Of a DNA stretch of 64,000 nucleotides, positions 42,615-54,364 are shown in pieces. A program made the position numbers and the translations under genes. The notes below the pieces were generated by a model. That model saw only the letters and a list, made by a program, of their open reading frames with translations. It had not been told where the DNA came from and searched no databases. Location of the stretch: positions 146,819,393-146,883,392 of the forward strand of contig CM030358.1 of NCBI GenBank assembly GCA_017893485.1. The letters are read 5' to 3'. The DNA comes from Hemerocallis citrina (lineage: Eukaryota; Streptophyta; Magnoliopsida; Asparagales; Asphodelaceae). How positions within the stretch are numbered: the first letter of the stretch is position 1; each line of letters begins with the position of its first letter.

Positions 42615-43208
42615 TGATATGGCTAAAAATGGGGTTAAATCGAGACCGTCCAGATCGAGCACGAATCTTGAAGCATGGGGGAAAAAAGGTAATTTCACAT
42701 ACAGACGGATCCAAAGCGGGTGGGCTTCCTTTCCACAAAACCAACCACCCGCGAATAGATCCACTACAGCTGAGCACGGGTCCCGACCCGATACAAGCCC
42801 AGTTCACCATGAGGAGAATCAAGGCCACTGATTTGACTAAATCAAATCAAGAAGCCTGATTGGCTCTCACCAGGGAATCAGGGCCTGATTTCCCAAAACA
42901 GAATAGGAGGATTTTTCTCCTGGCTGTTAGGCAGGAAATCAGGATCCTAACCGTTCCAAAGGCGACTATAAATACAATCCCTCTACCACCAAGGCCAGGT
43001 TAATCACTTCTTCACCACTTAAGCTCTTTCTTAATCTTTTTCTGATTACTGACAAGAGCGTCGGAGGGTGCGTCGCCGGAATCAACCCCGGTGTCTCGCA
43101 CTTCCTTGCAGGTTGCGGCGGGAGCAAGAAGGCTGAGTCAACTGTTCAGGTTTTTCTCGGACTTACAAATTCTATTTGTTTACCCCCACACCGAAATCAG
43201 CGGTAACA
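42615..43208 (+). repeat. Gypsy 3' LTR (594 bp)
   Basis: Matches the 5' LTR except for three substitutions and a 3-bp deletion near 42719. Confidence 0.95.
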
Positions 43209-43213
43209 CTTGC

Positions 43214-43366
43214 AAAAATATCCCATCAAGATTCCTTCATTAAATTTTTTTATAAATTTTATAAATTGTTTTTAAAAAATTATTTTAAAAAAAATATATG
43301 TATACCTACCCCAACGTTTTTGAAAAATCCGGGTATCCTTTTACCCACAAAAAAATAAACAAAAAT

Positions 43367-43397
<31 letters not shown>

Positions 43398-43600
43398 CCC
43401 CGACTTTTTGCAAATGCCGTGGTATACTAAACCACACCGGCGTTTTCAAAAGTGCCGGTGTAGGCTGCCAAATAATCCCCGATATGCGCTACATCGGCGC
43501 TTGCTGTGGCATTTTTCCAAATGCTAGTAGGTTATTCTCCGGCGTTTATAAGCATCGGGGAATTAAAAAAAACGCCTGGGATGAACTTTTCATTTGTAAT
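43214..43600. mobile_element. CACTA-like subterminal repeat fragment
   Basis: Contains several words of the type found beside the CACTA end at 23231: CCCCAACG, CACCGGCG, GTGCCGGTGTAGG, ACATCGGCG and CATCGGGG. No CACTA terminus is present. A (AT)n run lies at 43373-43395. Confidence 0.4.
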
Positions 43601-43854
43601 GTAACTAGTTGTTACGCTATTCAAATTACACATACTAGAATAATTTTGAGGGACTTATAAAATTATATGGAACTCTAAAAAATTGTGAGAGTATTGGGAT
43701 AAATTACATTTTCAATGATATAGTTTAGTGAAATTTACCCTTAAAAAATACCCGCACAACATGACCTTTATGTACATAATGAAATTTACCCTAAAAAAAT
43801 ACGCGCACAACATGACTTTTATGTACATCATGACCAACAACACCCAGACTCTGG

Positions 43855-44052
43855 CCCACCTCGTCTTGACCCTCCCCTCCCCTCCCAAATCTACACCCTT
43901 TCCGACGCCGCCCTCCACTCCTCCCTCATCTCCCGCATTTCCGTCGTCCTCGACCCCCGCGATGCCCCCCTCTCCGACATCCCCCTCAACCTCTCAGTTT
44001 GCCTCACCCTGCCTTCTGCCACTTCCCTCTTTACCAAATCTCATTCTTTGAA
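43855..44052 (+). pseudogene. Possible captured gene fragment
   Basis: A GC-rich island in AT-rich DNA. One frame gives IYTLSDAALHSSLISRIS and VVLDPRDAPLSDIPLNLSV without a stop, with coding-like composition. I do not recognise the parent protein. Confidence 0.3.
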
Positions 44053-44800
44053 CTTATTCCTCGTATTCAACAAGGTCTTTTCCCAAAATCAAAATTTTGG
44101 GATGTCAAAAACATAAATTAGAAATTGAAAATGAAATCAGATAGTAAATTAGAGTTTCTGAAATTATTACATACACCACACAGATATAATTGATTTAGTT
44201 TAGCAGAATTTCTAGCAGAATTTCTCAAAAGCATTTTTCACAGTTGTATAAATTAAGTACAAGATTTCATGAGCAAAGCATAGTTATATAAATTAAGTAC
44301 AAGATTTCTAGGTTTTCAAGTGTTTCATATTCAAATATGCATGAAGTAAAAACAAAAAGGAAAAAGTAGAAGAAATCCTACCAAATCTCATTATTGAATC
44401 CGACACTGCAATCATCCACGTCTTCAACCCGTACTCTTCCCAAAGTCAAAATTTCGGGATTTCAAAAGCACAAATTAGAAATTGAAAATGAAATCAGGTA
44501 GTAAATTAGGATTTCAGAAATTAATACATACACCACACATAAAATCGATTTAGTTAAGCAAAATTTCTGAAAGGCATTTTCACAAACACATTGAATGTTA
44601 CATAAGTATTTCATCGAACAGTTGATGAGCAAACCACAGTTCTATATCTTAAGTACCGGATTTCTAGGTTTTCAAGTGTTTCATATTCAAATATATATGA
44701 GGCAATATAAAAAATAGCAAAGTTGAAGAAACCTTACCAAATCTCATTATTGAATCTGCCATTGCAATCATCCCCGTTTTCAACTCATACTCTTCGTCGG
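44034..44800. repeat. Tandem duplication, about 350-bp unit, 2.2 copies
   Basis: Copies start at ACCAAATCTCATT near 44034, 44381 and 44736. Shared blocks include AAATTAGAAATTGAAAATGA, TACATACACCACACA and AGGTTTTCAAGTGTTTCATA. Confidence 0.9.
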
Positions 44801-45058
44801 AGGTGAGGAGGGCACAGGGGCGGGGGAGGCAGCTCAGAGAAGAGGAGAGTGCGTGGTGTGTGAGGGGGTAGCGTGGGAGGCGAGGGTTTGAGAGAATTTT
44901 GAAAGTGGGAGAGGATGAGATTGTGGTTTGGGAAGGTTTGAGGTTTTTTATTTTTTATCTCTTTATTTTATGAAAAATATGCGGAACACATAAGTTAGTT
45001 TAAATGAGATTCCTACTTTTACTTTTATTTCTCTATCTCTATCTCTATATATCTCTAA

Positions 45059-45919
45059 TCTCTAATATTATAATGTTTGAAGACCTTAGTGTCATTTGTC
45101 AATCTACCAACACGTGCATCAAACGTGCATAACTAATATGAAGGAGGTCTCAAGTTCGAGTCCTCACTATGTCGGTTTTTTTACTTTAATTTTTTTTATA
45201 TATTAAACTTGCATCACATGTGTAAATTACTATCCATCTATCAATCTATAATATAATATATTTACTTACTATTTATTGAAAGAGTTTGTCACAAATAAAC
45301 AATTTTAATTATTTTTTGCACAAAAGAAACATCACTTTTGTCACCAAACAAATAGGTGCATCGCACGTGTAACTCTAAATCTATTTTTCAACACGTGCAT
45401 CGCACGTACTCATTAATGTTTTTCCTTCTTAATTTTAAAAAAAATACGTGTATCGCCCGTTCAACTCCATTTTTTAATAATGACTTAGTGTATCGCATGT
45501 TTAACTCCAACTTTTTATCAAAACGTGCATCGCACGTGAAAAATACTGGTAATGGGAGAGGTAATGAGAGAGTTGGAGTTGTAATTTGTCAACATACAAA
45601 CCCGTGCGTTGTATGTAGAACTCAAACTCTCCCATTAATTATAACAAAAATTAAAAAACAAAAAAATTTCACATATTTAAACGGTGCAAAATAAAATTTT
45701 AATATTTTTTAACACCAAACATACACATGTTGCATGTACAATTCAAATTATACTTATAAACACGTGCATTGCACGTACAAATGTAGTCTTTTCTTCAAAA
45801 TATTTTTTCCAATTATGTGCAAAGCACGTCCAATTCCAAAACTATTTCTTAACACATATATCGCACGTGAAAATCCTCCAACTTTTATCAAAACGTGCAT
45901 TGCACGTGAAAAATACTAG
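45059..45919 (+). mobile_element. Non-autonomous Helitron built around palindrome array
   Basis: Starts TCTCTAATATTATAATG after an A and ends ACGTGCATTGCACGTG, AAAAATACTAG before a T, the A^TC...CTAG^T rule. About twelve degenerate copies of the palindrome CGTGCATCGCACG occur (for example near 45112, 45354, 45391, 45448, 45523, 45762, 45893), several followed by TAACTCCA or GAAAAATACT. The terminal hairpin is one more copy of the array. No protein. Confidence 0.7.
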
Positions 45920-47039
45920 TTTTAAAATAGAGGAAGAGTAGAGGATGTAGACCCATTAGCTTAATATATAATTATTATTATTATTAAAGATGGGAACAAC
46001 CATCACTATATATATATATATATATATATGCAGCAATACATATGCGCGAGTACCGCAACGAGCAGAAATTAAGATGCACAATGACAGCCAAAGCGACTCC
46101 AATCTGCATAAGAAATAATAAAAAGCACATTATACAAGAAATAAGTAACACTGAGTAAAATATCCAAAGGCTAAGACAAAGGGGCTCCATGCAGTCATTG
46201 TCACAGCTCAAAAACTTCGCTTCATATATAGTTACTAGATTTGCCCATGGGCACGTGCCTACGGCACGTCTTTGGAACGATACAGCATGTGAAAGTCTTG
46301 TAAATAGTAAAACAACAATTATGTAGCTCAAGTTTGAATAGTAAAACAATAATTAGTTGTAAATAAAAGTTCATGTTTTCATTAGTATATGTTGAAAAAT
46401 AATTATAAATGGGGGTGTAAAATCCAACTTCTTAGAACTTTGAGTGTGGAAAATGATCAAATTTAACTGTTGATGAGATATTTGTGTAGCGCCCCGAATT
46501 TCTAATATAATATCTTAGAAAATACGTGGCACAATCCCAGCATCAACTTCAATGTAATAGTACACATAGCTCAAAAATATAAATAATTTTATTCCCAACT
46601 TTTATTACAACATTCTTTTTCAAACACAGCGGAATTACAAACACCTTGAATTACAACTTTGTTTTCTCAATACTTCTTTTTACACAAATTTACACAAAGC
46701 TCTATTACGACAGTTTATCACAAAACTAACTCAAGCATCCAAGCCTCCCGACTCTAAGCAACAACCTGTAACACATGAGGCTAGAGATGATCCCTAACCC
46801 CCAAACTAAAGGGGTCAGCCATAAATGGTGTGAGTGATATAAAAACAAAACAACATAATTTAATCATAAAACATAAAATCATCAACGGCATGTATTAACA
46901 ACAAGGATAACTGAATGAGAAATAACAAAAGATGTAAAGCATGAAAACATCATGAAATGGAAACAACAAGTGAAGTTAGCCTAAGTGTCAAGTGTAAGAA
47001 AACTGGAAAACACAAGCATAAAACTAAGAATACATCCAG

Positions 47040-47335
47040 TACATACAAATGTACCCTGTCCAAACAACATCCGGAGAATTATCTCCCTGCCGTGTACCCC
47101 ACGAAATGTGCAGATACACCCGGTACATACAAATGCACCCTGCCTATCCGGAGAATCATCTCCCTGCCTATCCGGAGAATTACCTCCCTGCCTATCCGGA
47201 GAATTACCTTCCTGCCTATCCGGAGAATTACCTCCCTGCCGTGTACCCCACGAGGTGTGCAGATACACCCGGTACATACAAATGCACCCTGCCTATCCGG
47301 AGAATTACCTCCCTGCCTATCCGGGAATAGGCCCG
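47040..47335. repeat. 24-bp minisatellite and larger duplication
   Basis: Units of CCTATCCGGAGAATTACC plus TCCCTG repeat about six times. They lie inside a larger duplication containing GTGTACCCCACGA, TGTGCAGATACACCCGG and TACATACAAATGCACCCTGC. Frames through it (Pro/Ile/Arg/Thr repeats) are not genes. Confidence 0.9.
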
Positions 47336-47640
47336 TAGACCTTCATCACTCGAACATCTAAATAACTCAAAACAACAACTAACCAAGACCCCTCAGGCCT
47401 ATCTCAATAAATCTCAAACAGAACCAAAACGCACTAATCCATCGTCAAACGATAAAGGAGAAATCTCTCCACTCAACAAAACTCAAGTCTTTAATAGATT
47501 CCATAATCCAAATCCAACCATAATATATATTGAAAGCATATGTTCTATAGAAGAATAATATTTATAAGAGTAGGTTATAGATCCAAAACATTTAAAGAGT
47601 TAGTCTTTTAAAGAACATCAAAATACCTTAGAAAAGTATC

Positions 47641-48320
47641 AGTACCAGTCGATTGCAAAAGTTCACCAGTCGACTGTCTAGAGTGAAAACTAACATCTTT
47701 AAGAAGTAAGATCTAAGTGTCTACAGTCGACTGCAAAACTCACCAGTCGACTGTCCAGAGAGAAATCTAGTAACTTTCAGCAATTAAGTTAAGTATTATA
47801 AGTTGACTTATAAAAATCTTAAGTTGACTTACCAACAATATAAGATGACTTATAAAAATATAAGTTGACTTACCAACAATATAAGATGACTTATAAAAAC
47901 ACAAGTTGACTTACCAACAATATAAGATGACTTATAAAAATATAAGTTGACTTACCAGATCATAAGTAGACTTATAAATACATAAGTCGACTTAAAGGAG
48001 GCATAAGTCTACTTATAAAAACATAAGTCGACTTACCAGAGAGAAATTCCAGAAATCTTTAAGAAAATATTCTAAGTGTTATAAGTCGACTTGCAAAGTC
48101 ATAAGTCGACTTAAAATACAATATAAGTCAACTTAAAAGGTCATAGGTCGACTTACCAGAGAAAAATCTACGATAACTTTGAAAAATAATTTCTAAGTGT
48201 ACCAGTCGACTGAAAAGGGTCTAAGTCGACTGTCCAGAACGGATTTTCAAGAAAAACTAAAGATACAACAGCTGGGTCGTGCCAGTCGACTGAATAGTAG
48301 ACCAGTCAACTATCGGCCTA
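47641..48320. repeat. AGTCGACT palindrome array
   Basis: About 25 perfect or near-perfect 10-bp palindromes, CAGTCGACTG at the flanks (for example 47667) and AAGTCGACTT/AAGTTGACTT in the centre, spaced roughly 15-35 bp apart. They alternate with ATAAGT...ACCAAC spacers. Confidence 0.9.
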
Positions 48321-49934
48321 CAGTTTTCATAATTTAGATCTGTATACAATAATCAAAACTGAAGTTTTTCTAAAGATTCCTGGTTTATGAAAATAGTTCG
48401 TATTCAAGCAAAAATGACAATTCTCAAATACTCTTCGTTATGGACACATTACTCAATCATCCAATATCTCAAAACTCAATTCTCATTTTCTCAACTCCTA
48501 ATCCTTCCATTAGGATTTCTCAATACTCAATATCTTCCCCAACTCAAAACCAAATCTGATTTGTAAACACAAGATCCAGATGTTCCTCCATCTGATCATA
48601 ACCATACTCAAATCATAAACATGCATTTCTAGCAATACAATTTTATGAACCAAGATCTACTCAACATTCTTAGATTTCACATACATGATACAAACAACAA
48701 CCATTGTATCGTTTTCATGCAAGGTACTAAATAAACATACATGCCAAACAACAATCAAACAATTGTTCACTTAAATCAAACCACAAAACAAAGTTCATAT
48801 TACATACAAAACAAATCAAAATAAAACAATATCACTCACCTTTGAATTGAAAAGATCCAACGAAAAGCCTTCTTTTTGCGAGATCCAAAAATTCTCCTCT
48901 TGATCACCAAGAAAATAATAATATAATAAATCTGGAGTTGTGCAGCGAATGACGGCTGCACACCCCCTTTTATACAGGCCGGAAATAAGATTTAGGGTTT
49001 TAGAAATGTATTTGCAAAATAATCCTCCCAAAAATATAACTTTACTCATATAACCTTTCCTTAGTTAAAATAGATTAACTAAATCAAAACCAAATCAAAT
49101 ATTTTATCACCGAGTTGTCCAACAACCCAGAGCAGTCCAGTAAACAAGAAAAATTCGGATTTACAACTCAGGGTGGCAATTTTGCACAAAAGCCCTCCCT
49201 TTTGTAATATTTGCAATTACATCATAAAATATTCATAAAAATTCAGAAAAATCCGAAATAATATCTAATAATACATATTATACTTTCCAATCAAAATATC
49301 TGACTTTTGCTTTCCAGAAAAATATTTGCACAAAATTCTACATGAATTCGTTATTTACAAAAACACCCCTTTTGACTAAATCTTCACCAAATCGACTTTA
49401 AATAAAATCTAAATATATTTAAATTTAAATGCTAACCATGGGAAACCAAAATATCAGTAAAAACGAATTTTCATAGTTTATTTAAGATCCAAACGATTTT
49501 TTATGTAAAAGCCCCTCTCTTTCGAGATATTTGTAAAAATAGTTTCTTTATTCAGAAAAATCCCAAAACTTAGAATACACTCCATAATAAGTATGAGAAC
49601 TTATTAAAAATATAAAATCGTATATTTACACCAAAATTATTTGCACGTGTTTCGTACGTGTAAAAAGATAAATTTTCTAGAAAATATTTATTAAATCTCC
49701 AGAAAATTATTTAAATTCATTTTCAAATATTTAAAATAATATTTGAAAATACGGGGTTCTACAATTTGCTATTTTGAATGTAACATGAGTAATAAAAAAA
49801 TCTGAAAATTTACAAACCAGAAATATGAAAATATAAATTTCTGAGTAAATAGAGAGAGAAAAAGAGAGAGATAAATAAATAAATAAATAAATAAATGAGT
49901 TGTTTTGGGATTTGAATTAGATTTTTTTTTTGGG

Positions 49935-49935
<1 letters not shown>

Positions 49936-49965
<30 letters not shown>
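49936..49965. repeat. Poly-G tract (30 G)
   Basis: Uninterrupted G run inside Helitron family A. The homologous place in the other copy has only short C/G runs. Confidence 0.95.
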
Positions 49966-49966
<1 letters not shown>

Positions 49967-50261
49967 GGGACTTTTGGGTGGGAAAATATATTTTGTGAGG
50001 TTAAATCTGGACCGTTAATTTCAATCCTATTGAACAAGAGCCACTTGATAGCTTTCTTTGTGTTTTATTATATAGATAATTATCTTTGTTTCTTTAAATC
50101 TAATTAATTAATTTTAAAATATTAATGATTGTGGTTCTGGCGTCTCGTTGACTGAGAGGGTGGAAATGGGTGAGTGAAATTAGGTTATGTTTTCTTGGTT
50201 AGGATGCGGAAAGATGCGACAAAGAATTACTTTTATTATTATTATTAAGGAATTGAGCGTT

Positions 50262-50330
50262 TTTTTTTTGTTTTGAGAAAAAGGTGACCTCGCCACCGCT
50301 TTATTAATAAGAAATTAATGATACTTGTGA
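50262..50330 (-). mobile_element. L1-type LINE 3' tail, fragment
   Basis: The minus strand reads CATTAATTTCTTATTAATAA, AGCGGTGGCGAGGTCACC, then a TTTTTCTC and A-rich end. This resembles the 3' end of the plus-strand L1 at 52970-53024. A second copy of the 34-bp core lies at about 50667-50700. Confidence 0.45.
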
Positions 50331-50379
50331 AGTATGGAAAGAGATCAAATTCGAATTCGAACCGGTGGATAAAATAGAT

Positions 50380-50665
50380 AAACAGAAAGCCTAAGAAATA
50401 AGCACACATAATTCAATAATTTCTGTTTGTTCTCCTAATTGATTGCAATTAAACTCGGCTCAATCCTTTTCCTAAAGGATTGAGCCGAATACAGAATGAA
50501 CTATGTATTTGCATAGATCTTTTCTATGTATGGATCCTGCCGATGTATACATACAGGATCTAAATACAAGAACAAATTAATAAATAACTCAAAAATTCCG
50601 TTGTTTATTGTTGGATACATAGGATTCATTATGGACCCTATTGGTAGATCATTTTTGATCCCGCA
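50380..50665. other. Probable plastid-derived insert (NUPT), rbcL 3' spacer
   Basis: The inverted repeat CTCGGCTCAATCC...GGATTGAGCCGAAT and its surroundings (GATTGCAATTAAACTCGG) look like the stem-loop after chloroplast rbcL, in the rbcL-accD spacer. This is recognised from memory without an alignment. The insert is flanked by two direct copies of a 34-bp LINE-tail segment. Confidence 0.6.
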
Positions 50666-50738
50666 GCGCCACCGCTTTATTAATAAGAAATTAATGATAC
50701 AAGTAGTACAGATACAACACAAGCGGTTTCATCCGTGG

Positions 50739-53024
50739 GAGGAATATTATGGACAGCATCGCATCAGCACACGAAATTGTGTTCAGAGGCCACAGGTCAA
50801 AAGCGGATGGGTTCCTTCTAAAGCTAGATTTTCAAAAGGCCTACGATTCGGTTAACTGGGATAGTTTGGACGAAGCATTAGAGCTCAAGGGTTTTGGAGA
50901 GAAATGGAGAAAGTGGATGAAAATGTGTGTGCAGGGAGGAAAATCATCCATCCAAGTGAATGGCTGGCAAGGAAAAGAAATCAGATGTAAGAGAGGGCTC
51001 AGGCAGGGAGATCCTCTATCCTCACTGCTCTTCGCTATCGTCGTGGACGGATTAGCAGAAATGATTAAGAGGGCCCAAGACTCCAACATTATCGAAGGTA
51101 TCAAAATCAACGGAATTGTGCAACCTATGACGATCTTGCAATACGCAGACGATACACTTCTATTCGGAAAGGCTAAAAAGAACGAGGTTATAGCCATTAG
51201 GGCGGCACTCGCCAGCTTCCAAGGGTGGTCGGGCCTGAAGGTCAATCTAGATAAGACAAGCATCGTCCCCATTAGCGACAATCTATCCATGCCGACCTCT
51301 GAGATCTCGGCCTTGTTAGGGTGCGGAATAGGGGAGTTTCCTATCAAATACCTGGGTGCGCCCATCAGGCCAGGGGCGCTACTTAAGGAAGACTGGGACT
51401 TTTTGATTGAAAAGATCGCTAAGAAACTCGCAGGATGGAAGAACAAATTCCTTTCCCTAGGTGGGAGGATAGTGCTGTTAAATTCGGTTCTTAGTGCTAT
51501 CCCGCTGTATATTATGTTATTCTACGAACTCCCAAAATGGGTCATTCTTAAGATCGATAAATTGAGAAGAAGATTTCTGTGGAAAGGCACCGGCGAGGGT
51601 AACAAAGGAATGGCTCTGGTCAATTGGGGTTGAGTGTGCAAGAAAAAGGAATTTGGCGGTCTTGGAATCTTGAATCTACAAGACATGAATAGAGCTTTGC
51701 TAAGTAAGTGGTGGTGGAAGTTGACTCAGATTCGTAACAGCTGGTGGAGCTACTCTTTTGATCTTTTCCGTAGAAGAAGGAAATTTAGGCTTGGAGGAAA
51801 AAGTGTCTCCTCCAAAGTCTCATACATGTGGAAAGGGATCACAAAGCAGGGCGACATATTTCACACCAGCACTACTATCAAAGTAGGGAACGAGAAAGGA
51901 ACTAGATTTTGGAAAGACAAGTGGTGCGGTAACACTACCCTACAAAACAGATTCCCAAGTGCAGCTAACGCAGTCCTAGATTTAAACAGTACGGTGGCAG
52001 AAGTCCGGAAAAGAGGACGACTAAGATTTATAGTGTCTAGTAGTATTACCCAGGAGAATTGTGCCCAATTCGAAGAAATGAACAGACTGATCCAAGATGA
52101 GAGCGGCCCACTTAACAACAGCGAGGATGTCAGATGTTGGAATAGGGACGACACTAAAGAGTTTTCAGTTTCATCGATGTACAATTGGCTCAACAATGGA
52201 GGACTGAGATGTAAAGAGGAAAGCATCATTTGGGGGGCGAAGGTACCCCTAAAGTTAAAAGTCTTCTGCTGGCTAGCACACAGCAACGCGATTCTGTTCA
52301 AAGTTAATCTTAGGAAGAGAAACGTGCAAATAGACGTCACATGCGGGATATGTCTTTTAGAGGAAGAGGATGTCAACCACATCCTGTTCCGTTGTCCTAG
52401 GGCAGTTCTTACTTTGGATGTTATTTGTAGGGGATTCGGGTGCGATCGACGCCCGAATTCAACCTCGGAAATTTGGGGTACTTTTAGAGAGGACTACATT
52501 AGAATAGGCGACAAATTATCTTGGGACATAGTTACCATGGCGTCTTTGTGGAACCTATGGCTAGATCGAAATAACTTTATTTTCCGGAATTCTTCTTATA
52601 ATTTCTCAAATTCAATGCATAACATTTTTTCGTTGACTCACGACTGGGCAGGGGCTGAGCAGGCGAGGAAGAAGATGAAAAACAACGAAGGAGAATAGCC
52701 TAAGAAGCATCGGTGACAAGACGGGCCTTCATCCGGAAAGGAGGTCTCTTTGGTAGATGTTTTGCTGCCAATATGGCAGGGTAGGAAGTGCAGAGTTGCA
52801 CGAGGCTACTGTGGCCGCAGGATGGCTCATAGATGTTATGTTATGGATGTAGTTTGTATCTGGTTTTATTTCCTGTTGTTGTTTTTTCCGGCTTTTAGAT
52901 GTTTTGACAGTATTGACACGTGTTGCGTCTTCTTTTGTTACTGTCCCTTATGTACTACTATGTTTCGTTAACTATCATTAATGAAATGATGGCAGGACCA
53001 TCTTTATTCTCAAAAAAAAAAAAA
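50739..53024 (+). pseudogene. L1-type LINE, 5'-truncated, one in-frame stop
   Basis: The sequence starts inside the reverse transcriptase (MDSIASAHEIVFRGHRSKAD, then DFQKAYDSVNW) and continues through RQGDPLSSLLFAIVVDGL and QYADDTLLFG. A zinc-binding RT region follows (KVPLKLKVFCWLAHSNAILF, then CGICLLEEEDVNHILFRCP) to a stop at 52698. A single TGA at 51631-51633 splits the otherwise open frame. The 3' UTR ends in poly-A at 53012-53024. The endonuclease and ORF1 are missing, as usual for 5'-truncated copies. Confidence 0.9.
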
Positions 53025-54352
53025 CACATCTATCTGTTCCTAAACAGAACAGTGGATAACAAATACAAAGTAAAACCTACACCTCTAACTAGTCCCTCCG
53101 TAGTTAAACTTGTAGACGCTGCCTCTCCATCCAGTTCTCCAACGTATCTCTCCCAAATGTAATTTGAATTCCGCAAAAGTCTAATTTGGAATTCAAAAAC
53201 CTCTGAGATAACGCTCCACCCCTGAAACTCCCTCCACATTCCTCCAAACGTCCACATTGTCATCAACCACAACCACTATTTCTTGCTGGCATACTTGCTC
53301 CTCTCCCCACGACGTTGCTATCGTGTATCCGCCAATCCAACCCCACCGCGACGCTGTCTTTCGATTGCGTCAAATCCAGCGCTCAACTGTAGCTGTTGAT
53401 CTCAACCGAAACTTGGACCCTTGAACTCGCCGAACTGACCACAATATGTATTTTGAATTTCAGTTTTGAAATCCAAATTACACCAGACATCCTCCTCACA
53501 CTCCTTACCTGAAATTTGAATTTCAAAAGTCCATATTGAAATACAAAATTCAAGGAACCTCCCCCTCCACACCTCCAATTCAAATTTGAATTTGATACCC
53601 TAATTTCAAAATTAAATCTGAACCTCAGAACCCTACTGCAAAATTCAAATTTTGAATTTCAAATCTGACTCTCCATCCCCTCTCCGACTCCACGTTGCCC
53701 ATCGTCGGTTTCATGCACACCCCCACTCCTCCAAGAATTCTCGTCGTACGCATCCGTCACTCGTCCGCTCATCTTCGCCATCAACTAATGGCACCACCCA
53801 AACGAACAACAAACCTTTCGTTAGCCCTACCGCATCCTCGATGATGCCACTCTGGTCATCACCAAACTGAACCTTCCGACACAACGATGCTCTCTGTGCC
53901 CTCCGTCAAACCTGGCCCGACTCCTCACCTAATCGAACCCAACTCTATTTGGGATCTCGACAAGCTAAAACACAACGACCGGCTATCCACGAAATTGCAC
54001 TACTCCGACGAACCCCAGTAAGAACCTTGATGCGCACTACCCTGACAATAACAGCCCACCACTATCCCCCCTAACACTCCCTCTCCTACTTGTAATACCC
54101 CTGTTTGGAGCGAACAGTCGACTGGTTGGTATAGTAGTCGACTGGTCGGCTCGAAATTTGAGATTGAGATTGAGATTTGAGAATTTAGTCCCACATGGGA
54201 GGTTTGATATGATAATTTGAGTATAAATACTATTAGCCAAGGATCAAGAGTCACCAATCCGGTTAACCACCTTTTGAGAGGCAGCCTGTGGTGGGCAGTT
54301 GTACTACATAGTATTTATAATTTGTCTGAGTATTGGGGCGGGGCGTTACAAA

Positions 54353-54364
54353 TGGTATCAGAGC
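54353..54364 (+). promoter_or_regulatory. TRIM primer-binding site
   Basis: TGGTATCAGAGC, two bases after the 5' LTR, complementary to initiator tRNA-Met. Confidence 0.9.

Larger units (their letters stand above)
31716..43208 (+). mobile_element. Ty3/gypsy Tat-type LTR retrotransposon, full length
   Basis: An 11,493-bp element flanked by a perfect CTTGC duplication (31711-31715 and 43209-43213). The order is LTR, TGGCGCC-type primer-binding site, gag-pol, a long 4.5 kb non-pol region with satellites and antisense ORFs, polypurine tract, LTR. Two consecutive RNase H domains and a long 3' region mark the Tat lineage. The LTRs differ by three substitutions and one 3-bp indel that I can see, so it is young. 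It is much more GC-rich than its surroundings. Confidence 0.95.
43605..45040 (-). mobile_element. Helitron family B, copy iii, with internal duplication
   Basis: The minus strand ends TATGTGTAATTTGAATAGCG, TAACAACTAG (43605) followed by T, as in the other family B copies. The 5' end near 45040 resembles them (ATAGAGAAATAAAAG) but is blurred by CTAT repeats. It carries a GC-rich exon-like fragment (43855-44050) and a 350-bp tandem duplication. Confidence 0.45.
46485..49763 (-). mobile_element. Long solo LTR-like element (3.28 kb) with AGTCGACT array
   Basis: The plus strand begins TGTAGCGCCCCG and ends ACGGGGTTCTACA, with a perfect 5-bp duplication ATTTG (46480-46484 and 49764-49768). On the minus strand it ends CGGGGCGCTACA directly against the duplication, so it is a solo LTR. 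A minus-strand TATAAAAG (48974-48967) is followed by a leader and a strong donor AAAG/GTGAGT at 48839. A candidate acceptor TGTTACAG/G lies at 46766. No gag or pol. Confidence 0.7.
46235..50076 (-). mobile_element. Helitron family A, interrupted by long LTR
   Basis: The minus strand starts TCTATATAATAAAACACAAAG at 50076 after an A and ends CGTGCCGTAGGCACGTGCCC, ATGGGCAAATCTAG (46235) before a T. Both ends match the copy ending at 21098. Without the LTR at 46485-49763 it is only about 560 bp. A 30-base poly-G tract (49936-49965) lies inside. Confidence 0.75.

Noticed and set aside
23231..43600. One giant CACTA element from 23231 to the subterminal-like repeats at 43.3 kb
   Set aside because: No CACTA terminus or TIR partner at the right side, and the interval contains many independent elements with their own target duplications and a host pseudogene.
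46957..47361. Frames with PIRRITS repeats
   Set aside because: A 24-bp minisatellite has a length divisible by three, which keeps frames open; no other support.
53030..53870. Host gene with Ser/Pro/Thr-rich product
   Set aside because: Short frames in degenerate TTTGAATTTCAAA repeats with no domain or consistent splice sites.
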